DNA of 64,000 nt. Source: Sanderia malayensis (lineage: Eukaryota > Cnidaria > Scyphozoa > Semaeostomeae > Pelagiidae). Each line of letters starts with the position of its first letter. Position 1 is the first letter of the stretch. Below are positions 23,792 through 35,982 of this stretch, piece after piece. The notes beneath the pieces are model-generated. The model ran no database searches, had not been told where the DNA came from, and saw only the letters and a list, made by a program, of their open reading frames with translations. A program made the translations under genes and the position numbers. The DNA lies in contig RQOL01000906.1 of assembly GCA_013076295.1 (NCBI GenBank), forward strand, positions 2,294,001 through 2,358,000, read 5' to 3'.

Positions 23792-24748
23792 CTTCTTGAG
23801 CACTGCCTCGCTACAATTTGTTTCTTTTAGCAAAAGGTCAGTTAATAATTTAATCCATAAATTGCAATAATAACTCAACTTACAACTGCAAATATTTTTT
23901 CAATCACCTTTCTCAAGCTGCATTTGCAGAAAACTTGCTTCACTCAAAAATACATGTGTTGCATGCAGTTGCATGTTATGTTGCTGGCAATGCAGCTCAA
24001 GGCAAAAACGGGAGTGGGCGTGGCTGCCGTGCTGTGCTGTTCTAAATATGATCACATGATATTTAGCTGACGTGCTCCCCCCAAAAAGGGCGCTCTGACT
24101 GGGCGGGGGAAATTTGTATCAATGACAAAGCTTAGTCTCCCCCCAAGACGAGACAAAGCTTGAATTTATTATATGGGCAAAAAGTTTGAGTTAAAGGGCT
24201 CGTATTCTGTGAAAGCATTCGACACAAAAGATACGTTACTAATACACTCTTTCATAAATCAATATCAGTCTTGCTCTACACATTTTTATCATGAGATTAC
24301 ATTATCTGCCAAATCTTGATCATATTTAATTTGTTTATTTCAAGCATTACAGACGTTAATTTATTACTATGGGGATTAAAGGGGATTAGACTGGAGGTTT
24401 TCCAGTCTAATCCCCTTTTGTAGAAAAGTGTATAATAGTCTAAAAGTTTCTGTAATGAAAAAATATATTTATTAATAAAGTAAGCTATACATGTAAAGTT
24501 AGTAAAGTAAGCTATATATATTATAAAATGGTAAAAGTGATTACAACGCACGTTATTTTATAAAACCAACAAATTTGATCTGTTAATTAAAAAGAGCTGA
24601 CAAATAACATGGGAGATTTATATATATGCATTAGAAATGAAAATTGAATTCAATGAGATATATGATGATAAGATTGATTGAATGAAATGTTTATTGTTTT
24701 GACGAGATTGATTGAATGAAGTTGGATAAGATGCATATTTATCATTTC
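23792..24748. other. Intergenic region with a hairpin
   Basis: Presumed promoter of the SLC46-type gene and 3' flank of the EF-hand gene. It contains the perfect 18-bp inverted repeat described at 24378-24418, but no gene. Confidence 0.45.
24378..24418. repeat. Perfect 18-bp inverted repeat (hairpin)
   Basis: AAAGGGGATTAGACTGGA (24378-24395) pairs with TCCAGTCTAATCCCCTTT (24401-24418) around a 5-base loop. It is intergenic, between two minus-strand genes. Confidence 0.8.
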
Positions 24749-26270
24749 TCATTGCACGACACAAATTGCTGTTTTTGTATTTTTCAAACTATCAGGAAGG
24801 CCGGTTTTCTTGTTTGACCGTATTCTATCCAAAACCTTCACGGAAAGAAAAAACAGTCGTTAAATATTATAGGCATGACACACTGAATGGTCGCTATAGA
24901 TTGGGCCTCCAACCAAAATTTTAAATAATTCATAAAGATTGTAAAATGATTGATATAATATACCTCAAGACATTCAAAGAAATCGATAGACAAGGTATGA
25001 TCAGCATCAATACTGTTTAGAATATCTTCAACTTGCTGTTTTGTAAACATTAAATTACTCGAGTCGAGTATATGCTCCAGCTCTTTCGCGTCAATTGTCT
25101 GCAAAAGAAAAACATTAACATTTACTTGAATACAGTATTGGCCTTCATTGCTGTCCCAATAAGGTTTTATCTGACCCCAATGCAAGTAAATAGGCCTTTT
25201 TCACGTTCACAAAATAACAGTATGATTCTAACTTACCCCACTTCCATCTTCGTCAGCTTCTGCAAACTTCTTCTCAGCCGTCAAAACCGTTGAAATTGAA
25301 AGCTCGGGATATCTATCAGCAATAGCCTTGATAAGGAAGAAAAAGATCAATTTTATTAGTTACGGGAGAAGAAAAACACGGTAGAAAAACCAGTTTAACA
25401 GCAACAATTTGCGACAAAACATTTAGATGCATTTAAAAAGGCGTAATAAATAAAGGTTGAGGGTCGATTTTCATTTGGTATTTGACCAGAAGGAATCCTG
25501 TTCCTGCAAATCATTTCATCCATTCAACAAATTCCAATATTCCTTCCATTCCACCTTTACTTGTTCCGTAGTTCACAGATAGCCCATCGAAGCGTGCATT
25601 ATCATTATACCTTGTACAGTTTATCACTGTCTTCAAACACATCTGCCGTGGCATTGGCTGTGTCTGGAGACAGAGAGTCTTTTGCTTTGCCTTTCTTCGG
25701 AACTTTTCTTTTAACCACGCGTTTTTTTGACATCGCACCGCTTTTTGGTCGCTTTACTTTAGGAGAAGGCTATGTGAATGAAAAAGAGGGAGATACTTAT
25801 TAACAGACCCAGACTTTACAATACAAGAAAGCAAAGCCGGTAAAAAGCAAAACAAATTGATTACCTTTCCTCCTATCACTTTCGATTCCTCGATCTGCAA
25901 AGTCAATAGACAAAATATAAATACCGATAATTCGAATCCCTCATGACTCGAACCTCGGACAATTCGAACACTCGAACCCTCGCACCAACGCTCTTTCCCT
26001 CCCACTCGCAGAGGCGACTTCGTTTCATATCAGATCAGGTGATGGTGTTTTTATGCATCATTTCTAACTACTTACCCGTTTCTCAAGGTCCTCAATTTTT
26101 TTCAGAAGGTCATAGTTTTGTCCCTTTACTTTGTTCAGTTCTGTCGTCTTCTCGCTCAATTCTTTTTTCAACGACTCGCGTTCCTTCAAGCCAGACACAA
26201 AATCTGAAGTTGTCTTATCTCTTTCCTGTTCTCCAGCAACTGGTTTTTCCTCGTAATCATCCACTTCCAT
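24749..26270 (-). CDS. Orphan coiled-coil / EF-hand protein
   Basis: Six exons in phase (26076-26270, 25865-25894, 25611-25769, 25237-25326, 24964-25098, 24749-24835) give 231 aa. Residues about 15-75 form a charged coiled coil (ERESLKKELSEKTTELNKVK). Residues 76-115 are strongly basic and Lys-rich (KKRVVKRKVPKKGKAK), a possible nuclear-localisation or nucleic-acid-binding patch. A canonical EF-hand loop, DEDGSGTIDAKE, spans residues 153-164 and is split by an intron after the SG. A second loop, DADHTLSIDFFE, is degenerate at position 6 and may not bind calcium. The C-terminal exon is short and lies after a TGAAG acceptor. I do not recognise the family. Calcium-regulated behaviour is inferred only from the loop. 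The start at 26270 is the first ATG. Confidence 0.7.
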
Positions 26271-26798
26271 CGCCTTGTTTCTTTTCAGCACGGATCTCGG
26301 GCAAATCTTTGAAATTCAGCAAGCAATTAAAAAGCAAATTAGGCCCTTAACCTTTAATCTATTCTCTTTTTGGAAAGCCTGTACCTTTATCGCCGGATGT
26401 TCAACACCAAATAAACCACAAAGGAGTAAGTTTATTCAAGGCTGAACTTCAGATCTTTACTCAAATAAAACAAATTAGTAAATATTTAATGAGAAAGTTA
26501 ATCCGACCCAACTCACATTGACAGCAATCACACCATTTGTCTGATGTGACCAGGACAACCAAACGGACGAAAACAATAGCAACTATGACAGTGACGTCAT
26601 CACGATGCATGTCTTGCATGAAAAGTCAATTTACAGTAATGACTTGACTTCAGTACCAGCAGAAAAGGTTTTCAGAGAAGAGAACATAATAATTGTCAAT
26701 TAAAAACCAATACTATCATGTTTTTGAATATAAAATATCACGTCATTTTGGTAGAATGGAATAATATGATCAAATATTATCACAGAAAGCTAAAACAA
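26271..26798. other. Intergenic region between NAA30 and the EF-hand gene
   Basis: About 530 bp between two minus-strand genes, containing the likely EF-hand-gene promoter. A TGACGTCA palindrome (CRE-like) occurs at 26592-26599. No gene is seen. Confidence 0.45.
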
Positions 26799-28048
26799 TC
26801 ACTTCAACCAAAGTTTCAATCTCCAAGCGTCGACACCATTAAGATAATATCGCAAAAGTCTTTTATCTCGAACAAAACCAAGATTTTCATACAGCATAAG
26901 TGCAGCTTTATTTGTCACTTCTGTTTCCAGAACAACCTAAAAACAAAACATAAATACCAGTTCTAGCTACGTAAAACAAAATATAAAAGCACATGATATA
27001 ATAGAAGAAGGTTTAGAAAATAACAAAATTGATTATAACCATACCTCTTCGCAACCATGATCAACCATCTTCATTATTGCTTTTCTTACCAAAGAAGAAC
27101 CTACATTTCATAAAACCAAGCAAATTTTAGCATACAAATCGGCGAGTTATTTTTCTCTCAGGTATAAACAAAAATTTGTGAATACATTTGATAAACAAAC
27201 CAATTTTGCATCTCCTGTAACCTTTGTGAACTACAAGCATGGCAATATAGCCTCTTAGAACACTCTTTCTATGAACATCAAGCTTACAAACTATTGCGCC
27301 AACACATTCTGATCCACAGTATGCCTGGAAAAGAAGATTACATTCAATTTTGTTAGCAGTAAAACACAGCAAACTATGATTTCAATCTTGATTCTGAAGG
27401 TAATTGTAAACAACACAAGGAATAAACCATGAAAAACTGACTTACCAGATGAGACAGATGAGGCCAGTTGTGCAGAAAATAGCGATATGTATAAATAGAA
27501 TAAGGCTCGGATAAATCTTTGGTGATAAGATCTATCAAATCAGGAAGTTGTTCTTCAGTTTTATACGGTATGAAATCTATTTGCTTGTCATTGTCATTTT
27601 CCTTGATTGACAATGTAGACAAAGTGTCTGAAATATCATTAGTTGCTTTACTGGCTAATGCACATTTTTGCTCCAAATTATCTGTTTCTTCTTTATTATT
27701 TTCACTATTAAAATTACTGATTTTGGAAGTTGAAGGTATTTCTGATTTGATACCGTTTTCGCGGCACTTTTGAGATGTGTCGCGGACATCAAATTGTTCA
27801 TTTCGTTCCTCTTCGTTCAAACCTCTGTTGCAGTGAATCTGACTTTGTTTAATACAAGAACCCCCTGGTGCTTGATTTGAAATCTCATCTTCTGGTTTCT
27901 TAAGCTGTGCTCCAGCGTCTAGTTTGGTCAATACTCCTGCATCTTTACAAAATTTCAAATCGCTATTATCATCTCCAGTACAAGATACGCCGTTATTCAT
28001 TGCAGTTTTTACAAACTCCGACAGTTTTTGTTCTTTCCGGTCGTCCAT
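26799..28048 (-). CDS. NAA30: N-alpha-acetyltransferase 30 (NatC catalytic subunit)
   Basis: Four exons (27446-28048, 27201-27324, 27045-27100, 26799-26936) give 306 aa. Residues 1-145 are a polar disordered extension. The GNAT fold follows: [18 protein letters not shown], then [30 protein letters not shown] with the acetyl-CoA loop [29 protein letters not shown] and the closing [14 protein letters not shown]. This order is diagnostic of NAA30/Mak3. NatC acetylates N-termini beginning Met followed by a bulky hydrophobic residue, on ribosomes, together with NAA35 and NAA38. The ATG at 28048 is the first in frame. The protein is somewhat shorter than human NAA30 (362 aa) because of its N-terminal extension. 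Confidence 0.93.
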
Positions 28049-28999
28049 CTTTTCTTTCAATACAAAATTGGGCCTAAACCAAACAATTTAACACACTGAT
28101 TCTAAGCAGGCTCTCACCAGGCCTGAATTATCCTACAGACAAAAAATATTCTTCTCATCTGACCATTGTCTTCCACATATCCAAAACGATTATTATATCC
28201 ATTGGAGACTAAATTTCGTGGAATAAATTGTGCTGGAAACTCGACTTTTTGTGGCAGACAACGCAGGCAGGCAAAAAGCAATGTGCAAAAGGTTCAGTCT
28301 CCATATCAATCGCAGCCTCGCAAAAGAAAACGCAGCATGTGACGTCATATTCATAAGAAACTGTTGTATTTTGCATTTATCATGATCACACAGGACAGGT
28401 ATTTACAGTTTTACACTATGAGTACCACTATATTCAACTACAGTGGTTTACAGTTCCTATTTATAAACTTTGCAAAGAAAACATGAGACTATTAGAAACT
28501 TTAGGGACAAAAGTCCTCGGGACACTTGTAAAATTACAAAAAATATTATCAATCCACAAACTTCCTCGACGTTGGTTTATTCAGCTCCTACTCCTCCTAA
28601 AAAGGTTTTCCTCTCAAGCAGACCCTGTTATCTTCGCGCAAAATGAATTTTGCAGACATTTTACAAGACTAGTTCTCCAAACAACATTGTTTGGGGAGAG
28701 GGGGGTGAAGAATACATGCAACCTTTGAATAAGTGTCCCAGGACTTTTGTCCCCTTTTGCATAGCTCATACTTTCAACATGGCAACTAAGAAACAGGAAA
28801 TCAACGCTGACAAGCAAGCCAATGTCTTTTGGATCTTAAAACATGGTGTGCGGTGCGATAAACCATCATTGTAATTCACACGTATGATGTAATACACATG
28901 TAATACACACCTTGCTTATTGATAAAATGTCAATTAGTTACAAACTGTTTCGCCGTGTTGCCAAAAAACATCTCTTATTTGTTCGTATCTTTTCTGCAT
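28049..28999. other. Intergenic region carrying a MITE-like element
   Basis: NAA30 promoter side and 3' flank of the channel gene. A family-B inverted-repeat element occupies 28504-28754. Short frames over this element on both strands reflect its symmetry and are not genes. Confidence 0.5.
28504..28754. mobile_element. MITE-like element, family B copy 1
   Basis: About 250 bp bounded by GGGACAAAAGTCCTCGGGAC on the left and GTGTCCCAGGACTTTTGTCC on the right, an imperfect ~22-bp terminal inverted repeat. The internal phrase CAAACAACATTGTTTGGGG is shared with a diverged copy at 52717-52976. It is non-coding. The target duplication is unclear. Confidence 0.7.
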
Positions 29000-31900
29000 T
29001 CAAAGCGGACCATTAAAATTACTTCTCGAAAAGTGTTCTACAGTTTCATTGCCATTATTCAAGTTGTTCCAATTGTCTCTTTCCCTGATCGCTGAAGAGA
29101 TCATCTTGTCAAGGGATGTATTGAAATTGTCCATCTCATCTCGAATTTGTTGAACAGTTTTGCATGTTTCTTGCAGATGCCTATGCCGCTCTGCCCGCGT
29201 ATTGTGATCGAAACATGAACTGGTGTCGGCATTAAAATGTCCTAGAAAAAAAGACCACTCAGCACAGAACAAACAACATCATTTAAAAGAATATAACAAA
29301 GGATAGACCCCCTGACAAGCTCGAAGGCGCTTATTATAAGCATCTACGAACCACAAGTGGCAGGTGGTTGTACATTCTTTCGAGACGCTTCCAGCAACAA
29401 CCATAAATGAGACATTGATTTAGTTCCATAGAAGAACGATTAGTTCAACAGTAATCTGGCTTGTTTACATACAGTTGAGTCTGGTCCATATTTCTTGTAG
29501 CAAATATTCTTGCTGACATTTCTCCCATCTTCACGTTTTGTAGTGGCCAATTTATAGTTCCTTTCATTTATTTGAGCAAAATGCTTTATGCGATGCTCAG
29601 TATTGGCGTTAAAATTAAAGTAAGAGCATGCGTTCTTTCCAAAGACTTAATTTCTCATGATGTGCAACAATGTGAAAGAAATAAAACTCACCTTTCTTTT
29701 TACGGCGGGCATCCTTTTTCAAAAACCTTGCCTTCAGGAGTCCACTCAAAACAAGAAGGATAATCAACATCGAAACTCCAACGAAGAAGTATTTTATTGG
29801 ATTTGAATTGACACTGACAATGCTGGATGACTTCGCCGACGCTTGATTTCCGAACTTCGTAGGCTTCGATTAAAAAAAGATTGTTGTGAAACTATATTAA
29901 CTAATACATTACTATCGGTATGGGCAAAGTTAATAGAGCTATGAATTTTTAAGAGATAATGCATACCATATTATATATTATGTTAACTTTGGGCCTTGGT
30001 AGATTGACTACTATTCAAATCAAATTCCTCGATACATCAGATACATTCTGTCTTAGCTGATTTAGATTTGTTCCAAGCATGTTTCATGTTTCAAGTTTCA
30101 ACTTCGCCAGCTCAGCAAACACCTTGAACAAGTTAACCACCCCGGTTAATCACCCCAGATTTAGGAACATTTTGGGACCAACTTGCTCCTTCACCTCATT
30201 CCTAAGGTTTAGCTTTCAACTTTCCCTGCCTGAACAAATAAAACACGCAGCATTTGCTCACCGAAACCGATGTTTGGGATTTGGCCCAGGCACTCACCTT
30301 GAATGGAATAATAGAAGAAGACAGCTTTCGAAAGAGCACGTCTCGATAAATCTCTGGATAGATTCTGAAACATTTTTCTAGCCACATTCCTTTATTGCTG
30401 AGTACGAGACCGTAAGTAAAGACGTATTCTATGATGTCTGCAAGCAGATACTTCTCGAACTGCTTTTGATAATGCCCAGCAATGTAGCTATCGATTAAGA
30501 CACCGTCAGTTTTACCACGGGACAAGAAATTTGACAACTCTTCTAGGTTTGATGTTCCTGAGATAAAGAAACAAACAACAAGGTAATTGCGAGGTAAAGT
30601 CATGATAAAACAATATAATATATTATATCTAGAAAAAACGTAAATACTTGCCAACAGCTATCGCGTTCTTCTTAGTTGCGATGTATGATTCTTTGCTATT
30701 TTGTAACACAGCGACCTAAATGGCAAATCAAAGAGACTTAATCAAGATAAATCAAGCATAAACATGCCTCTACTGATCCTTCAATTGTAATTAATGCTTT
30801 TTAACAACAGTAGATATCTAAAGGAGTTCACAATGGAATCCTAGTATCCTATCAGAGGTTGGTTTAACGGTTCGCATGGGTCATAAGACGCTTTCTTATG
30901 TAAAAAAGATTTTATCAAGACCAAAGTAGACTTTTACTATGAAACAAGCCGAGGTGGAATTTAGTAATAAGCAGGCAGAATAGATGTTCCGAGGTTCCAC
31001 GGTGTTTAAGGAAGACGAAATTGATAGAAGAAGACAATATGCTCTTACTGTTGCACCAGCCAGAGAAATCTCATTGGATAGGCAAGCAGTGATTAGGCCT
31101 GTTGTGATCGATGCAGTGAACATTGAAAGAATTATAGTTCCAAATAAAATCCAAAGCATTGCCAGGAATCTTCCAGGTACTGATTTAGGAGAGTAATCAC
31201 CGTAGCTGAAAATAAAAAATAAGAATTAAGTGAGCCATGCCGAGCACTGGAGAATCAGGATAAAACTGTTAATTGCAGTTTCATTATGTTTTTAATGTTA
31301 AACAAGAACATTTGAATCTGTAGCAAGGGGAGCTAACACTTCCAAATGCGACATGGTTTATAAACGAACAAATTACTCACCCAACTGTTGTCAGGGTTAC
31401 AATCGCCCAATAGAATCCATCACAAGGACCACTGACAACTTTGAATAAAAAACTCTTTGCTTTATCTCCACTTTCCTTCGATGTTTTATCTTGCTTCTGT
31501 CTACTTCGTGAATCATTTACGAGTTCCTGTTAAAAACAAAACGATAAAAGTAGATAATTCACATAAAAGCACGACTAGAAAGAAAAACAGTTTTGAGTTT
31601 TTAACAAAACGTGCAAAACTTGTTTTTGTGATGCAAGCATGGAATGGATAAAGGCAATAAAAAGAGGAAATTTTGTCAAACTAACCATGATCCAAAACAG
31701 AGTACCAGCAACGAGAGCTGAGAGCAGAATAACAACAAGCACTGGCCATGAACTAAAAAACGATTCAACCAATGCAGCCTGAGCAGAACTCTCTTTGCCA
31801 TAGAAGAAAGCGATACCAGGAGAATCAACTGTGAAATAAAAACACATCAAATCAATGAGAAGCACTAAATACCCACATAAAAGAAGCTATAGATTTAGAG

Positions 31901-33055
31901 CCCCCCCCCCCTCAAACCGATATTTCTACTCAAAACAACAGAAGAACAATAAACTGGCGCATTTAAACAATAGGCTGGAAGCAAATTTCGCAGGTTCTTA
32001 TACACTGGTCATTCATCGACTTGTCCTGCTCAAACAACTCGGTCGGAATACTGTGATGGCCACCTAACTTCTTGAAACAACATTAATTTTATATAACATT
32101 GTATACGATAAGGCATTTATTAATTGATAATGATCGAATTAATTTGCATACGAATTGGCTTTAACTAAGCGAATAAACAAAAATCAGGTAGCTGAATTCG
32201 GGAAAAGTAACTTAGGACAGTAGTGCTTTAGCTTAGTGTTGATTAAATTTTCACAGATTATCTAAGTTTACTTTGCCAGTGTTCACCGCGTGTATAGATT
32301 GGCCGGTTTCACTATCCATAGAGCTGCAAGATATCTACGCCGCAGCCAAATATATCTTGTTAGTGTAGCTATGTTCTTACTTAGATTTCATTCGACTGTA
32401 TAAATGAGTTACAGGATATATGGGACATTGCATCGGGATCCCAAACATGAAAACAAAACATGAAATATCGAAGTCTTCTTAATTCAATGTCTGATCGTTG
32501 CAATCAAACGAATAACATAGTTAAATTCCTAGTTGTTGCAACATTGATGCCAGCTGTATATCATAGTCAGTATATGTAAAATTCCACAAACCCACCCTGA
32601 CGAGTTATCCAATTTCATAAAATACAATGTTTCAATTCATAGCTGTCCGAGATAGTGAGAGTAGTAAAGTGAAACACAATGAAAACAGCGTTGAGCTTAC
32701 CCAGTGAAATGAAAGGCTGACCAAGAACAAACTTCTTTTTATTGCTGCCATAAAACGGTACGAAAACATCGCCTGAGCTGTTGTAAACGATATCTTGTAA
32801 CTTGCCGATACCGTCAATCGGCGGCATGTAGTTGATGCTGGTTGCATCGTTGCAACAGAACTTTGTCATGTCTTTGAGAACTTCATAAAACACACCGCCA
32901 ACTTCACCCTTGCTGTTGTTGTAAATGTATGGAGGAAGATCAACCCAGGATACGTTGAGATGTTGCGGACAACGGGTCCTCATGTCAAGAAGATGTAACT
33001 GAAAGAGAAACAAAAGGATATATAACATATACATGATAATTGTAATTGTGTGCAT
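29000..33055 (-). CDS. Glutamate-receptor-like ligand-gated channel with K+-channel selectivity filter
   Basis: Eight exons splice in phase (32701-33055, 31686-31828, 31381-31526, 31049-31205, 30652-30715, 30298-30557, 29692-29863, 29000-29241): 512 aa. A signal peptide (MYMLYILLFLFQ, residues ~8-19) precedes an S1 half-domain ending GQPFISLG. M1 is at ~147-166. A pore loop, GFYWAIVTLTTVGYGDYSPK, has the TVGYGD filter at residues 213-218. The M3-like helix (~228-252) ends in SMFTASITTGL, comparable to the iGluR SYTANLAAF region. S2 follows, with the GTSNLEELSNFL and DGVLIDSYIAGHY blocks, and M4 is at ~400-418. There is no amino-terminal domain. The iGluR ligand-binding Arg seems replaced by Lys (SNKKKF), while the acidic ligand residue of S2 (LIDS) is kept. 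The architecture equals bacterial GluR0. The intron after 30652 uses a GC donor. The exact start Met is uncertain (33055 or the Met seven residues downstream). The ligand is unknown. Confidence 0.88.
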
Positions 33056-35982
33056 GCGATCAAAGATATACATGTAATGAATACCAAACGACGGCGAGAA
33101 AATTCGTACTCGAAACTGAGATGAAAGTAAGCAGTTGAACTTCGAAAAATAAAATCGACTATGGCTCAAATTGATTTCTCCGATATTGCTAAAGCTTTTC
33201 TCTCTCCTCTGGTGTCTAATTGCTTTATGTATGCTTCAAGTATGACTCTTGATGCTTTAAAGAAATCTTGTTAAGTCAAACTGATATGTTATTCTTTTAA
33301 ATGGCCGACATATGAAGGTCGCAGTGTATTAAAGATTGATGCAAAAATCCACGCAGTTCCGTGCAGATTAGCATTTAAAAAACATAAGTTAAATAAATTA
33401 TAATATTTTCACAAGGAATTGTTATTTTAATACGATAGTAGAAGGGCAAATATGGACATGTTTGATCATTAATGAAGATCAATATGGAATTTGATGGTCT
33501 AAAGCATGTTGGGGGCTACATATTACTGCAAGAAGTTGTTATCGTCGTGAATGGAAGCTTCATATAACCGAAACCTAAAGAACAACAGTTTTTTACTTTT
33601 GTAGAAAAATATACGATTTAAAGAGAGGCCGGTTCATGTAGATTTCAAAATTTATTACTTGAAAACGCATCTTAATCCCCAGTCGCATTTTTTCCCATCC
33701 AAAACTGGCAACCTTGGTAACTCCAAAACGGATTAGATGTTTATATTTACAAAATATAATAACTGTAGGAAATGGAATAGTTAAATATAGCAGGTGAAAG
33801 AATACACATTCTTGTAAGGTCTATTCATGTCCCTGTACTAGGAGTTTATTAATTTTTAACCAGTTTCTGGTACTGAATTTTTTTTAACAGTTTCCTATTT
33901 GCATATAAAGTTTACAACACAACATTTACAACACAACACATCACTGAAAGCAGAAATAAAATCCATTATTCATTATTTTCCATTGAGCAAAACTGAGCTT
34001 TTTTTGAATTATATTCTGACAAATGTACATCATATTACAACTGGAATTGGTTCCAATCAGTGCAAAACATAGCTAGTACTTATTAGCTGCATAAGAGACA
34101 AGTTGTTAGTTCTCTTATGTTATCTTACATTTCTTACATATATTAGATGTTTTTCTACACAGATTGGTTATTTATAATTATTGAGAGTAATTCGAAGATA
34201 AAATAACATAGGATAAGATAAGAAAATGCAAAACACCACAGTTGCTTGCAATGCAAGATATGCGATGCAATGATCGTAAATATGTGGTAAAAGTTGACTC
34301 AATTGGAAAGTTGTTCCGCTATGTTATAGACTTGATCTAGTTGCAATGGGGCATGTTATCATTACAATGATCATAAACATTGTTATTAACATTATTTCTT
34401 TCTTAATGTTATTGCAAGTATTAAAAATTCACAATGGAAAATTTACAGGCTTTAAGAATCAAAGATTTAAAATTTCATTATGATTATAAGAGTTAAAAAT
34501 TCTGAAGATTTACGTTGTAACTTGGAGAATTGATGAAAATTTGGAGATTTGAGAATGACAAAAGCTACGTGAAAACTGAGATGTCCTTATTACAGAACGT
34601 TGCAACTAATTTGAACATTAATCTACTCCATTAAGGCCTCTGTGCAACCAGACCAGGTTTTACTCCGCAGCACATGCAATCAGTTGGGCGCGCGTAAGTT
34701 GTCATAAACGAGTTTCTCTAACATTGGTGAAAGCCATGCTTGAAAATAATCCAAGATAAGAACAATAACTACCATGATGGAAAAGCAATAAAAAGCAAGA
34801 TGCATATAAACAAACTTACGGCATCCATTCTGGTATTTCCCCTCCGTCACCAAATAACAAAAGCAGCAACAGGGGCTAATTTCAATCTTGATTTTCGTCT
34901 TCCTTTCTCCTGGCATTAACAGATATCATATGTATTGATCTTGCGTTAGAGTACACAACACAGCATAATACCAGCATACAAACAAACTGACTTCGATATA
35001 AAATTACGATGCTGTTTGCGTTAAACAACCGTTTATAAAAATAAGACTCAATTAGTAAACTGCATTGGCGGGTATTGCAGCGATGTGTACGTACAGGTAA
35101 TAGCACCATAACTAAATAGGTGCCGGTGTTCGGCATGAAAGGACTGCTGGGAAGCAGATACGTGCGCTTACACCCAATACACAAATGCTTGATCAATACA
35201 CATCAATATAATATTCAAATATCAATGTAGCTAAGATAAATAAACGAAAATTCATTTGACTTTGTGTAGAATACTCCAACCTGTAATACCGCCTGCCAAT
35301 TCAGCATTCAATTGCAGTCAGGCACCGCGCCCTATTTATACTGTTTGCGGTTCTCTGCTTACCAAAGCATCACGTAATAAGTCAACTAATCAGATTTTAG
35401 TTGGAGGAGCGTTGCAAACACATGTTGGGTTTACTGCATGCGGGGAATTCACTGAAGTCATTCGCAATTTCGCATCCAAACAAAGCGGCATGCAATTTTT
35501 TTGTCGCAAAAAGTCGGAAATACAACCTGCGTGTAACTTTACATTCAGCACGTCGATTCGGGCATTACAGCTACATGCGGGGAAGGATATCTTAAAACGT
35601 CTGAATGCGATTGCTGAAGCAATGAAAGCTTTTTATTTTTTTAAATTTTTTATTTTAATTCATTCATTTAAGGAGGGTTCAGCTTCACTGTTCACCAGTA
35701 AGTAAGCCCGGCCAAAATAGAAATCACATCAAACATCACCTCGAAACAAAAGCTCAATCATAACCCACCTTTAAAACTTCTTAAATATTCATCTTCCACA
35801 AACAAAATTACAAAATCTTGAATAATGAAAAGTGGTGGCAGATTGCATAGGTATAGTTAACAGCACACATCATCACAGCTGCTGGAGACAACGTGTCGCA
35901 TGCTTCTTGCTCTCCCACGCTACAAACCAGTGCTATGTGGAATAATAAAGTTTTGCGTTACCAATTTGTCGTGAATTAAGGC
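33056..35982. other. Long AT-rich intergenic region
   Basis: No supportable gene in ~2.9 kb. The open frames at 34680-34916, 34882-35196 (-) and 35256-35705 (+) have no recognisable domain. A GATGCC|GTAAGT donor at about 34820 on the minus strand could mark an alternative upstream leader exon of the channel gene, but nothing confirms it. The region presumably contains the channel promoter and the TOMM20 3' flank. Confidence 0.4.

Noticed and set aside
29000..33055. Possibility that the K+-filter receptor is bacterial contamination
   Set aside because: The gene has eight exons with consistent phases and eukaryotic splice sites, in line with its animal neighbours on both sides.
34680..35196. 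Minus-strand open frames upstream of the channel gene as possible leader exons
   Set aside because: A GTAAGT donor at ~34820 is attractive, but the main coding exon already encodes a signal peptide in frame, and splicing from MDA would remove it.
35256..35705. 149-codon open frame (+) between the channel and TOMM20
   Set aside because: Low-complexity C-terminus, no domain, and an overlapping alternative frame of similar quality.
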